DNA of 20,815 bases. It comes from a virus. Under the pieces are notes generated by a model, which ran no database searches, was not told the DNA's origin, and saw nothing but the letters and a program-made list of their open reading frames with translations. The stretch spans positions 1-20,815 of the IMG/VR virus record IMGVR_UViG_3300033153_009143; one strand, 5' to 3'. The position numbers and the translations under genes are program-made. Below, piece after piece: positions 5,312 through 12,742 of the stretch (positions within the stretch are counted from its first letter, which is position 1; each line of letters opens with the position of its first letter).

Positions 5312-7342
5312 ATGGCAGACGAATCGATCAGCAAAGACATTTGGTTGGAGAGAGCGGCCAACGCTTATTCTCAGTCAACTTCGTATGTTGACAATAATTA
5401 TAGAAAAAAATGGAACGAGGCCCTTCGTTTTTTTCAGAGTAAGCACCAGGCCGGGTCAAAATACCGCAAAGACGCTTATAAATATCGTTCTAAGGTTTTT
5501 CGTCCTAAATCCCGCGCAGCCACACGTAACAACGAAGCGGCAGCGGTAGCGGCTTTTTTCGCCAATCAAGATGTAGTTGACGTCTCTCCTCAGAATCCAA
5601 ACGATGATTCACAACAGGCTTCAGCTGACGTAATGAAGGAATTATTGAATTATCGTCTGCAGAAAACTATTCCATGGTTTTTAACCTGTATTGGCGGCTA
5701 CCAGGACGGTCAGGTTGTTGGCGTGATGGTTTCCGAGAACTATTGGGATTACAAAGAACGCACGGAAAAGCAGTATGAACCGGTTATAAATGAAGAAACC
5801 GGTGAACCGTTATTTGATGAAGAAACCGGCGACCCGATTATGAACGAAATAAAGGTAACGGTTCCGGTTAAAGACGAGCCCTGTATTGATTTGTTTCCCG
5901 TGGAAAACCTGAGAATCCATCCTTCAGCCAGTTGGGTAGACCCTATTGGCACGTCTCCGTATGTTATTCGTCTAATTCCCATGTATGTGGGAGAAGTTAA
6001 GGCTCGGATGAAAGCGCAAGATTCTAAAACCGGAGAGCCAAAATGGAAACAATTAGACGATGGTGAGATAAGATCCGCTCAAAAAAACATATATGACAGC
6101 ACCCGCCAGACACGAGAGGAAGATAGAGAGGACAGCGGGGACCAGGATCACACAAAAGAATTAGGCGATTACGACATAGTGTGGGTACTCAAGAATTTCA
6201 TACGGCATGAGGGCGAAACATACGTCTATTATACGCTGGGTACGCAATACCGTTTAACCGACCCTAAACCCCTCAAGGAAGTCGTTTTTCACGGCGAAAT
6301 ACCCATTACCATGGGATATGTGGTTGTAGAAACGCATAAACTTTTTCCTTCTGGCTTGATTGAATTAGGCGCTAACCTTCAAAAAGAAATTAACGAAATC
6401 GCTAATACCCGGCTTGATAACGTTAAGCTGGTGATGAACAAAAGATGGAAGGTAAAAAGGGGTTCTCAGGTTGATTTGCGTGCTCTGGTGCGTAATGTGG
6501 CTGGAGGAGTAACTCTGGTTGAGGAAATGGGAGATGTTGAGGGAGAAGAATTTCACGATGTTACCGGGTCCAGTTATCAGGAGCAAGATCGTCTGAATGT
6601 TGATTTTGATGAAACCGTGGGGTCTTTTTCCGCATCCACCATCCAAACTAACCGCAGGCTGAACGAAACCGTGGGCGGAATGCAGATGCTTAAAGGCGGC
6701 ATTAACAGCCTGGTCGAGTATTCCCTGCGGGTGTTTGCCGAAACATGGGTGGAGCCAACTCTCCGGCAATTAGTCAAACTGGAACAATATTACGAAACAG
6801 ACGAGACGATTTTAGCAATTGCGGCAGAAAAAGCGCAATTAGTTAAAAAATACGGCATTAACAAAGTAACAGATGATTTATTAAACCAGGAACTTACCTT
6901 GAATGTGAACGTTGGCATGGGAGCCACGGACCCGATTATGCGGGTACAAAACTTCATGTTGGGTATCAGAACCATCGTAGAGGTTATAAAAACTGACCAG
7001 AGCGGCGTGTTAGATATTCAGGAAATTGCTAAAGAAGTGTTTGGCCGCATTGGGTATAAGGACGGCGCTCGATTCTTTATTGAGGCCATGGGCGATGATC
7101 CTGAAAAAATGCAGATGGCTCAGGTTATCCAGCAGTTACAGCGGTTAGTGCAGGCGTTAAAGGCAGAGCTTGAAAGTAATATCGGCGAACAGAAAACAAA
7201 GGTATTGATTGAAAGAATGAAGCAGTCAGGCGCAAGCCAGCGGAAGGAAGCTGAGCTGAAAACAAAACTCGTAGAAAAACAGTTAGATTTATTGAATCCG
7301 GTAGTGGGAGAAAAACCAGGTGTTAGACCTCAAAACGCTTAG
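5312..7342 (+). CDS. Portal protein (podovirus/P22-like)
   Basis: At 676 aa this matches the size of P22-type portals, the dodecameric ring through which DNA enters and leaves the capsid and to which the tail docks. It lies in the expected place between terminase and scaffold. Residues 1-145 resemble the N-terminal region of such portals (FRPKSRAATRNNEAAAVAA around residues 63-81). Residues 340-480 hold the likely stem/wing segment (LIELGANLQKEINEIANTRL and a GSFSAS...RRLNETVGGM stretch). The C terminus is a long helical, charged barrel-like tail. Residues 148-180 carry an acidic near-duplicated loop (NEETGEP / DEETGDP). The assignment is by family resemblance and synteny. Confidence 0.88.
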   Translation: MADESISKDIWLERAANAYSQSTSYVDNNYRKKWNEALRFFQSKHQAGSKYRKDAYKYRSKVFRPKSRAATRNNEAAAVAAFFANQDVVDVSPQNPNDDSQQASADVMKELLNYRLQKTIPWFLTCIGGYQDGQVVGVMVSENYWDYKERTEKQYEPVINEETGEPLFDEETGDPIMNEIKVTVPVKDEPCIDLFPVENLRIHPSASWVDPIGTSPYVIRLIPMYVGEVKARMKAQDSKTGEPKWKQLDDGEIRSAQKNIYDSTRQTREEDREDSGDQDHTKELGDYDIVWVLKNFIRHEGETYVYYTLGTQYRLTDPKPLKEVVFHGEIPITMGYVVVETHKLFPSGLIELGANLQKEINEIANTRLDNVKLVMNKRWKVKRGSQVDLRALVRNVAGGVTLVEEMGDVEGEEFHDVTGSSYQEQDRLNVDFDETVGSFSASTIQTNRRLNETVGGMQMLKGGINSLVEYSLRVFAETWVEPTLRQLVKLEQYYETDETILAIAAEKAQLVKKYGINKVTDDLLNQELTLNVNVGMGATDPIMRVQNFMLGIRTIVEVIKTDQSGVLDIQEIAKEVFGRIGYKDGARFFIEAMGDDPEKMQMAQVIQQLQRLVQALKAELESNIGEQKTKVLIERMKQSGASQRKEAELKTKLVEKQLDLLNPVVGEKPGVRPQNA

Positions 7343-7610
7343 CAAGGATGACTGGATACTTCTGTCTGATCAAGCCAAGGCTTTTATGGAAAGTAAGCTA
7401 TGGCAGTATATAGAGGCCATGGTTTACGAGGAACAGCGGGTCGGTATGTATAAATTAGCGAACATAGACCCCGATGACGCAAAGAAAATCAGGGACATCC
7501 AAAGCGATATAGCAGTAGCGGAAAGAGTTCCCCAATGGTTTATTTCGCTTATAAATGAAGGGGAGCAGTTAATACAAGAAAAAATAATAGAAGAAGCAGA
7601 AGGAGAGTAA
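7320..7610 (+). CDS. Small phage protein between portal and scaffold, 96 aa
   Basis: A GTG start overlapping the portal gene by 23 bases, with GGGAG about 10 bases upstream, gives MLDLKTLSKDDWILLSDQ. The protein is acidic and helical and ends EEAEGE. The pattern resembles short proteins found between portal and scaffold in many phages, sometimes annotated as unknown head proteins. Function is not known. Confidence 0.65.
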   Translation: MLDLKTLSKDDWILLSDQAKAFMESKLWQYIEAMVYEEQRVGMYKLANIDPDDAKKIRDIQSDIAVAERVPQWFISLINEGEQLIQEKIIEEAEGE

Positions 7611-7615
7611 GAACA

Positions 7616-8740
7616 ATGGGAAACGGTGCTACCAAAAAAGGCGTACCGGATGAAACAAGGCCGGTAAATCCTCGATTAGCAGAAATGGAGCAGATTGTAC
7701 TAAACAGCCTGAAAGACAGGCGAGAAGAAATTGAACTGCCACTCGAGGAGAAGGACGAAGAAAAGATCGAAAAACAAGAAGATCCTGTTAAGGCCGAGCA
7801 GGACATTCAGGACGAACCGGATGAAAAGGCGGAGAAAGAAGGCGTATCTCCAGAAGAGACCGTTGATGAAGCCAAAACCGAGGTAAAACCGGAAGAACCT
7901 GAAGAACCGGAAGAAGCCGGAGAGGTCGAAGAACCTGAAGAAAAGAAGACGAATCTTCAACAAACGATCACCATTAAGGTTGATGGCGAAGAACGCGAGG
8001 TCTTGCTATCTGAAATTACAGACGCGGGTATTAGAACCTTGCAAAAAGAAGCCACAGCCGACAAGCGCTTGGAAGAAGCCACCCGGGTTTTAAAGCAGGC
8101 GCAGGAGCTATCCTTACAGAAGCAAGAGGACGCTGACCAGAAAGAAGAAATCATCCCGGACGAAGAAGTTGACATGGCTCGCATTAAAGAGCTTACGGAG
8201 GCGATTAGGTACGGAGATGAGGACGAAGCGGCGGAAGCTCAAGTGCAGCTTCTCAAAATGGGACGCGGGGAACAGACACCCACTATCCCTTCAGAAGACG
8301 AGATTGTTCAAAAAGCCGTAATCGCAATAACTCAAAATCAAATCAAGACGCAATTCAGTCTACCCAAGGAAAAGGGCGGCTTTAAAGACCTGATGGATGA
8401 TGCAGAGTTGTTGTATATCGTGAGCCAGCGTGTCGACGCCAAAATAGCAGGCGGAGCCCCAGACATATGGGAAACCTACCAGGAAGCTGGCGAAGAAGTG
8501 CGCGCTAAATTTCTACCAGAGTCAAAAAAAGAAGATTCAAACCTATCAAAAGACAAAGACGAATCTAATGACGGTTTGGAGAAAAAGAAAAAGCGGAAGA
8601 AATCAATCGACACTGTAAAAAGTGCTAATGAAAAATCAATAACAAGCACAGAGGACCTTAATCCTTCGCTAGACAGCGCAGAGAAAAGAACGAAAATTGT
8701 TCAAGACATAAGGAAGGCAAGAGGGCAACCCTCTGTTTAG
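7616..8740 (+). CDS. Capsid scaffolding-like protein
   Basis: The 374-aa protein directly precedes the major capsid gene. It has an extremely acidic, low-complexity region (about residues 38-112, rich in EEP/EEK), then a KVDGEEREVLLSEI segment (about 120-133) and a predicted coiled-coil stretch (to about 175). A basic cluster KKKKRKK lies near residue 325. This layout is typical of scaffolds that direct procapsid assembly and are absent from mature virions; the basic C terminus could dock onto the coat protein. There is no protease motif, so a fused maturation protease is not supported. GGAGAGTAAGAACA just upstream supplies the ribosome binding site. Confidence 0.8.
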   Translation: MGNGATKKGVPDETRPVNPRLAEMEQIVLNSLKDRREEIELPLEEKDEEKIEKQEDPVKAEQDIQDEPDEKAEKEGVSPEETVDEAKTEVKPEEPEEPEEAGEVEEPEEKKTNLQQTITIKVDGEEREVLLSEITDAGIRTLQKEATADKRLEEATRVLKQAQELSLQKQEDADQKEEIIPDEEVDMARIKELTEAIRYGDEDEAAEAQVQLLKMGRGEQTPTIPSEDEIVQKAVIAITQNQIKTQFSLPKEKGGFKDLMDDAELLYIVSQRVDAKIAGGAPDIWETYQEAGEEVRAKFLPESKKEDSNLSKDKDESNDGLEKKKKRKKSIDTVKSANEKSITSTEDLNPSLDSAEKRTKIVQDIRKARGQPSV

Positions 8741-8758
8741 TTTTATAGGAGGTTAATT

Positions 8759-8863
8759 TTGGCAGGTCAAGTATGGGTCGTAAACTCGCTCGGCGGATAT
8801 ATGTATAGCGATAATTTATCCAAAGAGCTGAGAATGGCCGTTCAGCCCTTGGTAAAGTTCCGT
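8759..8863 (+). CDS. Major capsid protein, exon 1 (codons 1-35)
   Basis: A TTG start with AGGAGG 7 bases upstream opens a frame reading MAGQVWVVNSLGGYMYSD and on to VQPLVKFR, where it leaves the expected protein and reaches a stop (TGA 8876-8878) inside the intron. These residues match the usual N terminus of a large group of phage coat proteins in which KFR is followed by QFCD. The missing QFCD is found 751 bases downstream at 9615. The last exon base is T8863, paired with the intron guide sequence as group I introns require. Unspliced mRNA would yield only a peptide of about 39 aa. Confidence 0.85.
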
Positions 8864-9614
8864 GGTGTAACTTATTGAAATCATGGCGGAATTAAAACCA
8901 CACTATATGCTGGAACGCCTTAAAGTTTTCATAACTAACTATGTAAAATGATGAAAAATGTAACAATAGGTAATCAGCAGGAAATCTTGGATATCGCTTG
9001 GTTGGCCGGGATGTTAAACGGTGACGGCTGTTTTTCTTTACAGGTAAGGAAGAGAAAAGAAAGAAAAAATCAACATGCGGCGCAAGTTGATTTGAGCCTC
9101 GCTTTAACCCAGACCGATGGAGTTATTATAGAAAAAGCGAAAATCGTCATGGAGAAAATAACGGAAGCAACTCCCCATATCGTTGAATACGCCCCCAGTG
9201 GAGCGGGAAAAAACACCAAGCTGAATCTCAGGTATTCAAAAATGGCGCATATTAAAAAGTTATTGGAAGCGATTGAGCCCTTTTTGGTTGGCAACAAGGC
9301 TGCCAGGGCCAGGCTTATTATGGCATACATAAACAGAAGGCTTTCAATGACTGATGTTGCCACAAGAAACAAGAATCCTCTTCATGATAAAACCAGTTGG
9401 CAGCTTATTAAAAAATATTACAGCAGCCAAAATAAAGATTTTCCAAAGGATATTCAAGCGATCCCCAGAGGCTAATACGTGGGGCGCTGTTTTTTTAATA
9501 GACAGTGATGATAGAGTCCGAACTTTGGTAAAAGCCAGAGAGGAAAAGTCGTGAGACATGTTCCCGCCACATAAACAGTGGTCAGTAGGTAATAAACCGA
9601 AAGTAACAGAATTG
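8864..9614 (+). ncRNA. Group I intron interrupting the major capsid gene
   Basis: The ribozyme core can be drawn by eye. P1: exon AGTTCCGT (8856-8863) with guide GCGGAATT (8886-8893), eight pairs ending in the canonical U.G at the splice site. P3: CCAC 8898-8901/GTGG 9479-9482. P4: TGCTG 8908-8912/CAGCA 8975-8979. P5: GCCT 8917-8920/AGGT 8968-8971. P7: GGCT 9470-9473/AGTC 9515-9518. P8: CTGT 9487-9490/ACAG 9502-9505. P9: CTTTGGT 9523-9529/GCCAGAG 9534-9540 with an AAAA loop. Two further 3' hairpins are CCAC 9567-9570/GTGG 9578-9581 and GGT 9588-9590/ACC 9596-9598. The intron ends in G9614 as expected for omega-G. Splicing joins KFR to QFCD in frame. P10 pairing is weak, and P2 and P6 were not resolved. 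Confidence 0.88.
8948..9475 (+). CDS. LAGLIDADG homing endonuclease in the intron
   Basis: The 175-aa product carries one LAGLIDADG-type motif, WLAGMLNGDG at residues 18-27, with the catalytic acidic residue D26. A later IEPFLVGNKAARARLIMAYINRR segment matches the usual second half of single-motif enzymes, which act as homodimers. Such enzymes cut intronless alleles and drive intron homing; some also help splicing as maturases. The start lies in the P5 loop and the stop TAA (9473-9475) is inside the P7/R element, so the gene occupies the P6 region and overlaps the ribozyme core at both ends. No strong ribosome binding site precedes the ATG pair at 8948/8951; a TTG at 8987 after AGGA is an alternative. 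The motif and frame look intact. Confidence 0.88.
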   Translation: MMKNVTIGNQQEILDIAWLAGMLNGDGCFSLQVRKRKERKNQHAAQVDLSLALTQTDGVIIEKAKIVMEKITEATPHIVEYAPSGAGKNTKLNLRYSKMAHIKKLLEAIEPFLVGNKAARARLIMAYINRRLSMTDVATRNKNPLHDKTSWQLIKKYYSSQNKDFPKDIQAIPRG

Positions 9615-10448
9615 CAGTTTTGTGACGTGAAGGATGCCACCCAGCAAGGATTGTCTAAGGGTGACACCTTTCATTGGAACGTATACCAAGACGTAGCAAC
9701 ACAGGGGGGTACTCTTGTTGAGACCGACACGATGCCCGAAACCCAATTCACGATTACTCAGGGAACATTAAGCATTACGGAATACGGTCAATCTGTGCCT
9801 TATACCGGCAAGCTGGACAGTCTCTCTGAACATCCCGTGAAGGAAATTATTAACAAGGTCTTAAAAAACGATGCGAAGAAAGCGTTTGATATTGCAGCTC
9901 ATGCTCAATTCAATAATACTCCGCTTCGTGCGTATCCGACTAGCGGTACAGCTACGGATGCGGTGTCCATTGCCACCACGAGTACGGTTGGCGGTACTTC
10001 TAGCGTGGCCCTTAATACCGGTCATGTCAAGGCTATCGTAGATGCCATGAAAGAGCGAAATATTCCGCCTTATAAGGCTGACGATTATTACGCGATTGCC
10101 TGGCCCACGACTCTTAGAACCTTTAAAAACAGCCTTGAAAGTATCCAAAAGTACACTCCTGAAGGTTTTAGCATGATCATGAACGGTGAAGTTGGCCGAT
10201 ATGAAAACACTCGGTTTGTCGAGCAGATGAATATTGATAAAGCCGACACCGCTTATACCGATTGGTGTTTCTTCTTCGGGGAAGATACGGTGGCCGAAGC
10301 AATTGCGGTCCCAGAAGAAATGCGGGGTAAAATTCCAGGCGATTACGGACGTTCCAAGGGTGTAGCCTGGTTTTATCTCGGTGGATTTGGCCTTGTTCAT
10401 ACCGCTCACGCGCAAGCCCGCGTCGTGAAGTGGGAAAGCGCAGCTTAA
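9615..10448 (+). CDS. Major capsid protein, exon 2 (codons 36-312)
   Basis: The second exon begins QFCDVKDATQQGLSKGDTFHW and continues for 277 codons, giving a 312-aa coat protein when joined to exon 1. Landmarks include VATQGGTLVETDTMPET, SVPYTGKLDSLSEHPVKEII, VKAIVDAMKERNIPPYKADD, and a C-terminal GEDTVAEAIAVPEEMRGKIP with FYLGGFGLVHTAHA. This is a common coat-protein family of podovirus-like phages (N4 gp56/P22-coat-like group, HK97 fold expected). The ATG at 9558 (MFPPHKQW) is not the real start, because its first 19 codons are intron. The gene follows the scaffold, as expected, and a decoration-like gene comes next. Confidence 0.88.
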   Translation, partial: QFCDVKDATQQGLSKGDTFHWNVYQDVATQGGTLVETDTMPETQFTITQGTLSITEYGQSVPYTGKLDSLSEHPVKEIINKVLKNDAKKAFDIAAHAQFNNTPLRAYPTSGTATDAVSIATTSTVGGTSSVALNTGHVKAIVDAMKERNIPPYKADDYYAIAWPTTLRTFKNSLESIQKYTPEGFSMIMNGEVGRYENTRFVEQMNIDKADTAYTDWCFFFGEDTVAEAIAVPEEMRGKIPGDYGRSKGVAWFYLGGFGLVHTAHAQARVVKWESAA

Positions 10449-10461
10449 GGAGGTATGAAAC

Positions 10462-10974
10462 ATGCCATATGATGATGCAAAATACGGTGTAATTAACCGA
10501 AAGTGGTTCGGTCTTACCAAAAAGCTCGGCGGTGACTGTGCGGATGGCTACGAGATAGGTAGCGCAACAGCCCAGACCCATTTGGCCCGCTGGTATCCAC
10601 GCGGACCGATCAAGGTTCTTAAGGTTGGATTTATGGTCTTAGGTTCACTTTCCACTCCGGCTACAAACGCGGACGTGGAGCTTGTGCCTTTAAGGTTTTA
10701 TAAGTCCAGTTCCGCAGGAGCTTCCCTCGATACCTTAATCGCCAGTGATGGCATTGTCGCCTGTGATACTGGGCGTAATTCACAGTACGAGATTGCCTCT
10801 AAGGAGACAATTGCCAGTCCTGAAATCGAAGCCGGCCGTTTTATCAGTATCCGAACCGGATCTCCAACAAGCGGTGACGGTACGGTTGACAACGGCACCG
10901 TAGGCGGGTCTCTGGCGTTCTTCATTGACTGGATACCCAAGCATGAAGGCGAAAACGGTAAGTGGGATGTTTAA
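10462..10974 (+). CDS. Capsid decoration-like or head-associated protein
   Basis: The 170-aa product starts MPYDDAKYGVINRKWFGLTK and looks largely beta-stranded, with a Gly/Thr-rich loop (GSPTSGDGTVDNGTVGG) near the C terminus. It follows the coat gene by 13 bases, with GGAGG 8 bases before the ATG. Proteins of this size directly after the coat gene are often capsid cement or decoration proteins, but I recognise no named family, so the role is inferred from position and composition. It is the last gene before the terminator-like hairpin and the glycan cassette. Confidence 0.65.
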   Translation: MPYDDAKYGVINRKWFGLTKKLGGDCADGYEIGSATAQTHLARWYPRGPIKVLKVGFMVLGSLSTPATNADVELVPLRFYKSSSAGASLDTLIASDGIVACDTGRNSQYEIASKETIASPEIEAGRFISIRTGSPTSGDGTVDNGTVGGSLAFFIDWIPKHEGENGKWDV

Positions 10975-10995
10975 TTAACTATTAACCTATAACCC

Positions 10996-11026
10996 GGCGG
11001 GGGGGCTTGGTTCCCTCCCGCCTTTT
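10996..11026 (+). terminator. Intrinsic terminator-like hairpin
   Basis: GGCGGGGGGG (10996-11005) pairs with CCCTCCCGCC (11013-11022) around a 7-base loop, a 10-bp stem with one G.T pair, followed by TTTT. The T-tract is short, so termination may be partial. It separates the capsid genes from the glycan cassette. Confidence 0.65.
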
Positions 11027-11041
11027 AGAAAGAAGAATTAG

Positions 11042-12109
11042 ATGATTCGTAAACTAAAGATTGCGATGATAAGCGGTCATGCCTGTGTTCGAGTGCAGAA
11101 GATGGCGCTTCCTTTAATTTGGAAGGGTCATGATGTGCATTTGATTGCTAAGGCAATGCCTTCCGGTTATCAGCACTATCAAACGCTTTCGTTCGCAGAG
11201 GGCGTAAATCACTACATAGAGGCCATTAAGCAATATGCCCGGTTTGTGGACGTATTCCACTGTCACAACGAGCCTTCATGGTTTGTAACGGCCGTTAAAG
11301 AGCATTGTGACGTACCTGTGGTGCTGGACGTACACGATTCATATTTAGCCAGAGTGACGGAGGAACAGCTACAGGCAGAGCGGGAAAAAGGCGCGGACCT
11401 GCACCGGCATTATTCGGAAGAACGTAATAATTTCCAGATGGCTGATGCCCTGGTTTTTCCGAGCAAGCCCTTTGGCGACCTGATTATGAAAGAGTATGCC
11501 CTAAATCAGCCAAGTCTTGTACTGCCTTCTTATGTGTCTCGCGCGGATTATCAGTATCGGGGCGGGCCGTGGCTGGGCGGTTTAGCGTATGAAGGCAAGG
11601 TCAATCTCACCAAAGAGATAAAAACGGGTGGCAAGAACTATGGTTTTAAATACTGTGATTACGAGGAATTAGCAAGACAGGCCCTTCGGGCAGGCATGGA
11701 CTTGCATTTATACGCTACCAGAAAAGACGACAGTTTTATGAAAGCGTTTAAGGAAACGGCGTTTATTCACGAAGGCCGGCTGTTTCATAAACTGCTTGAA
11801 TCTTTAACCCGCCACGATTGGGGTTTGGTGGGGAACGTCTTTTATACTCCCGAATGGGACGTAGCCTTTCCGAACAAGCTATTTGAATATATTGCGGCTT
11901 CCGTACCCGTGGTTGCGATAAACGCAAAATACTGCAGTGAGTTTATTCAGGAACATGGCGTGGGAATTGTGGTGGATTCAATAGAAGAATTGGCAGGCAG
12001 ATGGGGCGAACATCGGCAATGTAGAGAAAATCTAGTTAAAGTACGTCAGAAATTCACTATGGAAAAACACATTGGAAAACTGGAAGAACTGTACGAGGGG
12101 TTATTGTGA
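11042..12109 (+). CDS. GT-B glycosyltransferase (GT4-like)
   Basis: The 355-aa protein shows a GT-B layout. The N-terminal Rossmann half opens KIAMISGHACVRVQKMALPL (residues 6-25), with VFHCHNEPSW (71-80) and PVVLDVHDSY (92-101). The C-terminal donor-binding half holds FPNKLFEYIAASVPVV at 276-290, the usual nucleotide-sugar motif of family GT4-like enzymes. It would transfer a sugar from a nucleotide-activated donor; donor and acceptor cannot be told. No membrane segment is seen, so it is likely cytoplasmic. AGAAAGAAGAA before the ATG gives a moderate ribosome binding site. It is the first gene of the cassette and is followed after 3 bases by the deacetylase. Confidence 0.85.
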   Translation: MIRKLKIAMISGHACVRVQKMALPLIWKGHDVHLIAKAMPSGYQHYQTLSFAEGVNHYIEAIKQYARFVDVFHCHNEPSWFVTAVKEHCDVPVVLDVHDSYLARVTEEQLQAEREKGADLHRHYSEERNNFQMADALVFPSKPFGDLIMKEYALNQPSLVLPSYVSRADYQYRGGPWLGGLAYEGKVNLTKEIKTGGKNYGFKYCDYEELARQALRAGMDLHLYATRKDDSFMKAFKETAFIHEGRLFHKLLESLTRHDWGLVGNVFYTPEWDVAFPNKLFEYIAASVPVVAINAKYCSEFIQEHGVGIVVDSIEELAGRWGEHRQCRENLVKVRQKFTMEKHIGKLEELYEGLL

Positions 12110-12112
12110 GAG

Positions 12113-12742
12113 ATGCTTCTAAATCCGAACAAGACATTAATACTTGCGCCGCATCCCGATGACGCTGAATTTGGTTGCGGGGGAACTATCGCCAAGCTTT
12201 TAAATCAAGGGCGAGATGTAAGTGTCATGGTTTTTTCCAAGGTAAATCCAGCCATCAATCCGCCTGAAACCCTGACGGTTGAGCTTAACGAGTCCATGAG
12301 ACGGTTCGGAGTTATACGTACGGCTGTTAAGGTTTACGATTTTCCAATGCGCCGCCTGAATTATGTACGTCAGGATATCTTACAGGAGTTAATGGATGTA
12401 AAAGATGAAATCGACCCGGACCTTGTTTTTATTCCTTCTCCTAACGATGTGCATATGGACCATCTTACAATTTCTCAAGAAGGTTTGCGGGCTTTTAAGG
12501 GGGTGACTACGCTTGGCTATGAGCTTCCCTGGAACAATTTTAATTTTAAAACACAGGTTTTCGTTGAATTAAACGCGGCTGATGTTGAATGCAAGATAAG
12601 CGCTATTGAGGCTTATGAATCTCAAGCTCATAAAAAGTATGCCAGCCCTAAGTTTATTAAGGCGTTGGCCGTAACGCGGGGCGTACAAATCGGTTTTGAT
12701 TATGCGGAGGCTTTTGAGGGTATTCGATGCGTCTTGAAATGA
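12113..12742 (+). CDS. LmbE/PIG-L family N-acetyl sugar deacetylase
   Basis: The 209-aa product has the hallmarks of the zinc-dependent LmbE/PIG-L family: PHPDDAEFGCGG at residues 13-24 (metal ligands H14 and D17, catalytic D16) and NDVHMDHLT at 111-119 with the third ligand H114 or H117. Family members remove an acetyl group from N-acetylglucosamine-type sugars, for example in GPI anchor, mycothiol and bacillithiol synthesis. The key residues are all present and the length is normal. The gene overlaps the LpxD-like acyltransferase by 16 bases, suggesting a deacetylate-then-reacylate pair. The substrate is unknown. Confidence 0.88.
   Translation: MLLNPNKTLILAPHPDDAEFGCGGTIAKLLNQGRDVSVMVFSKVNPAINPPETLTVELNESMRRFGVIRTAVKVYDFPMRRLNYVRQDILQELMDVKDEIDPDLVFIPSPNDVHMDHLTISQEGLRAFKGVTTLGYELPWNNFNFKTQVFVELNAADVECKISAIEAYESQAHKKYASPKFIKALAVTRGVQIGFDYAEAFEGIRCVLK

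Noticed and set aside
9354-9554. A 66-aa plus-strand frame overlapping the end of the endonuclease
   Set aside because: It overlaps the endonuclease out of frame and runs through the P7-P9 ribozyme elements, with no ribosome binding site.
8759-10448. Coat gene as a frameshifted or disrupted pseudogene, or a separate capsid gene starting at ATG 9558
   Set aside because: The interruption has matching group I splice pairing, a ribozyme core and an in-frame junction restoring KFR|QFCD. The 19 codons after ATG 9558 are intron sequence with no coat-like character.
9861-10520. A long (219-aa) minus-strand frame opposite the coat gene
   Set aside because: It is the antisense shadow of the well-supported coat exon 2 and has no start signals or recognisable motif.
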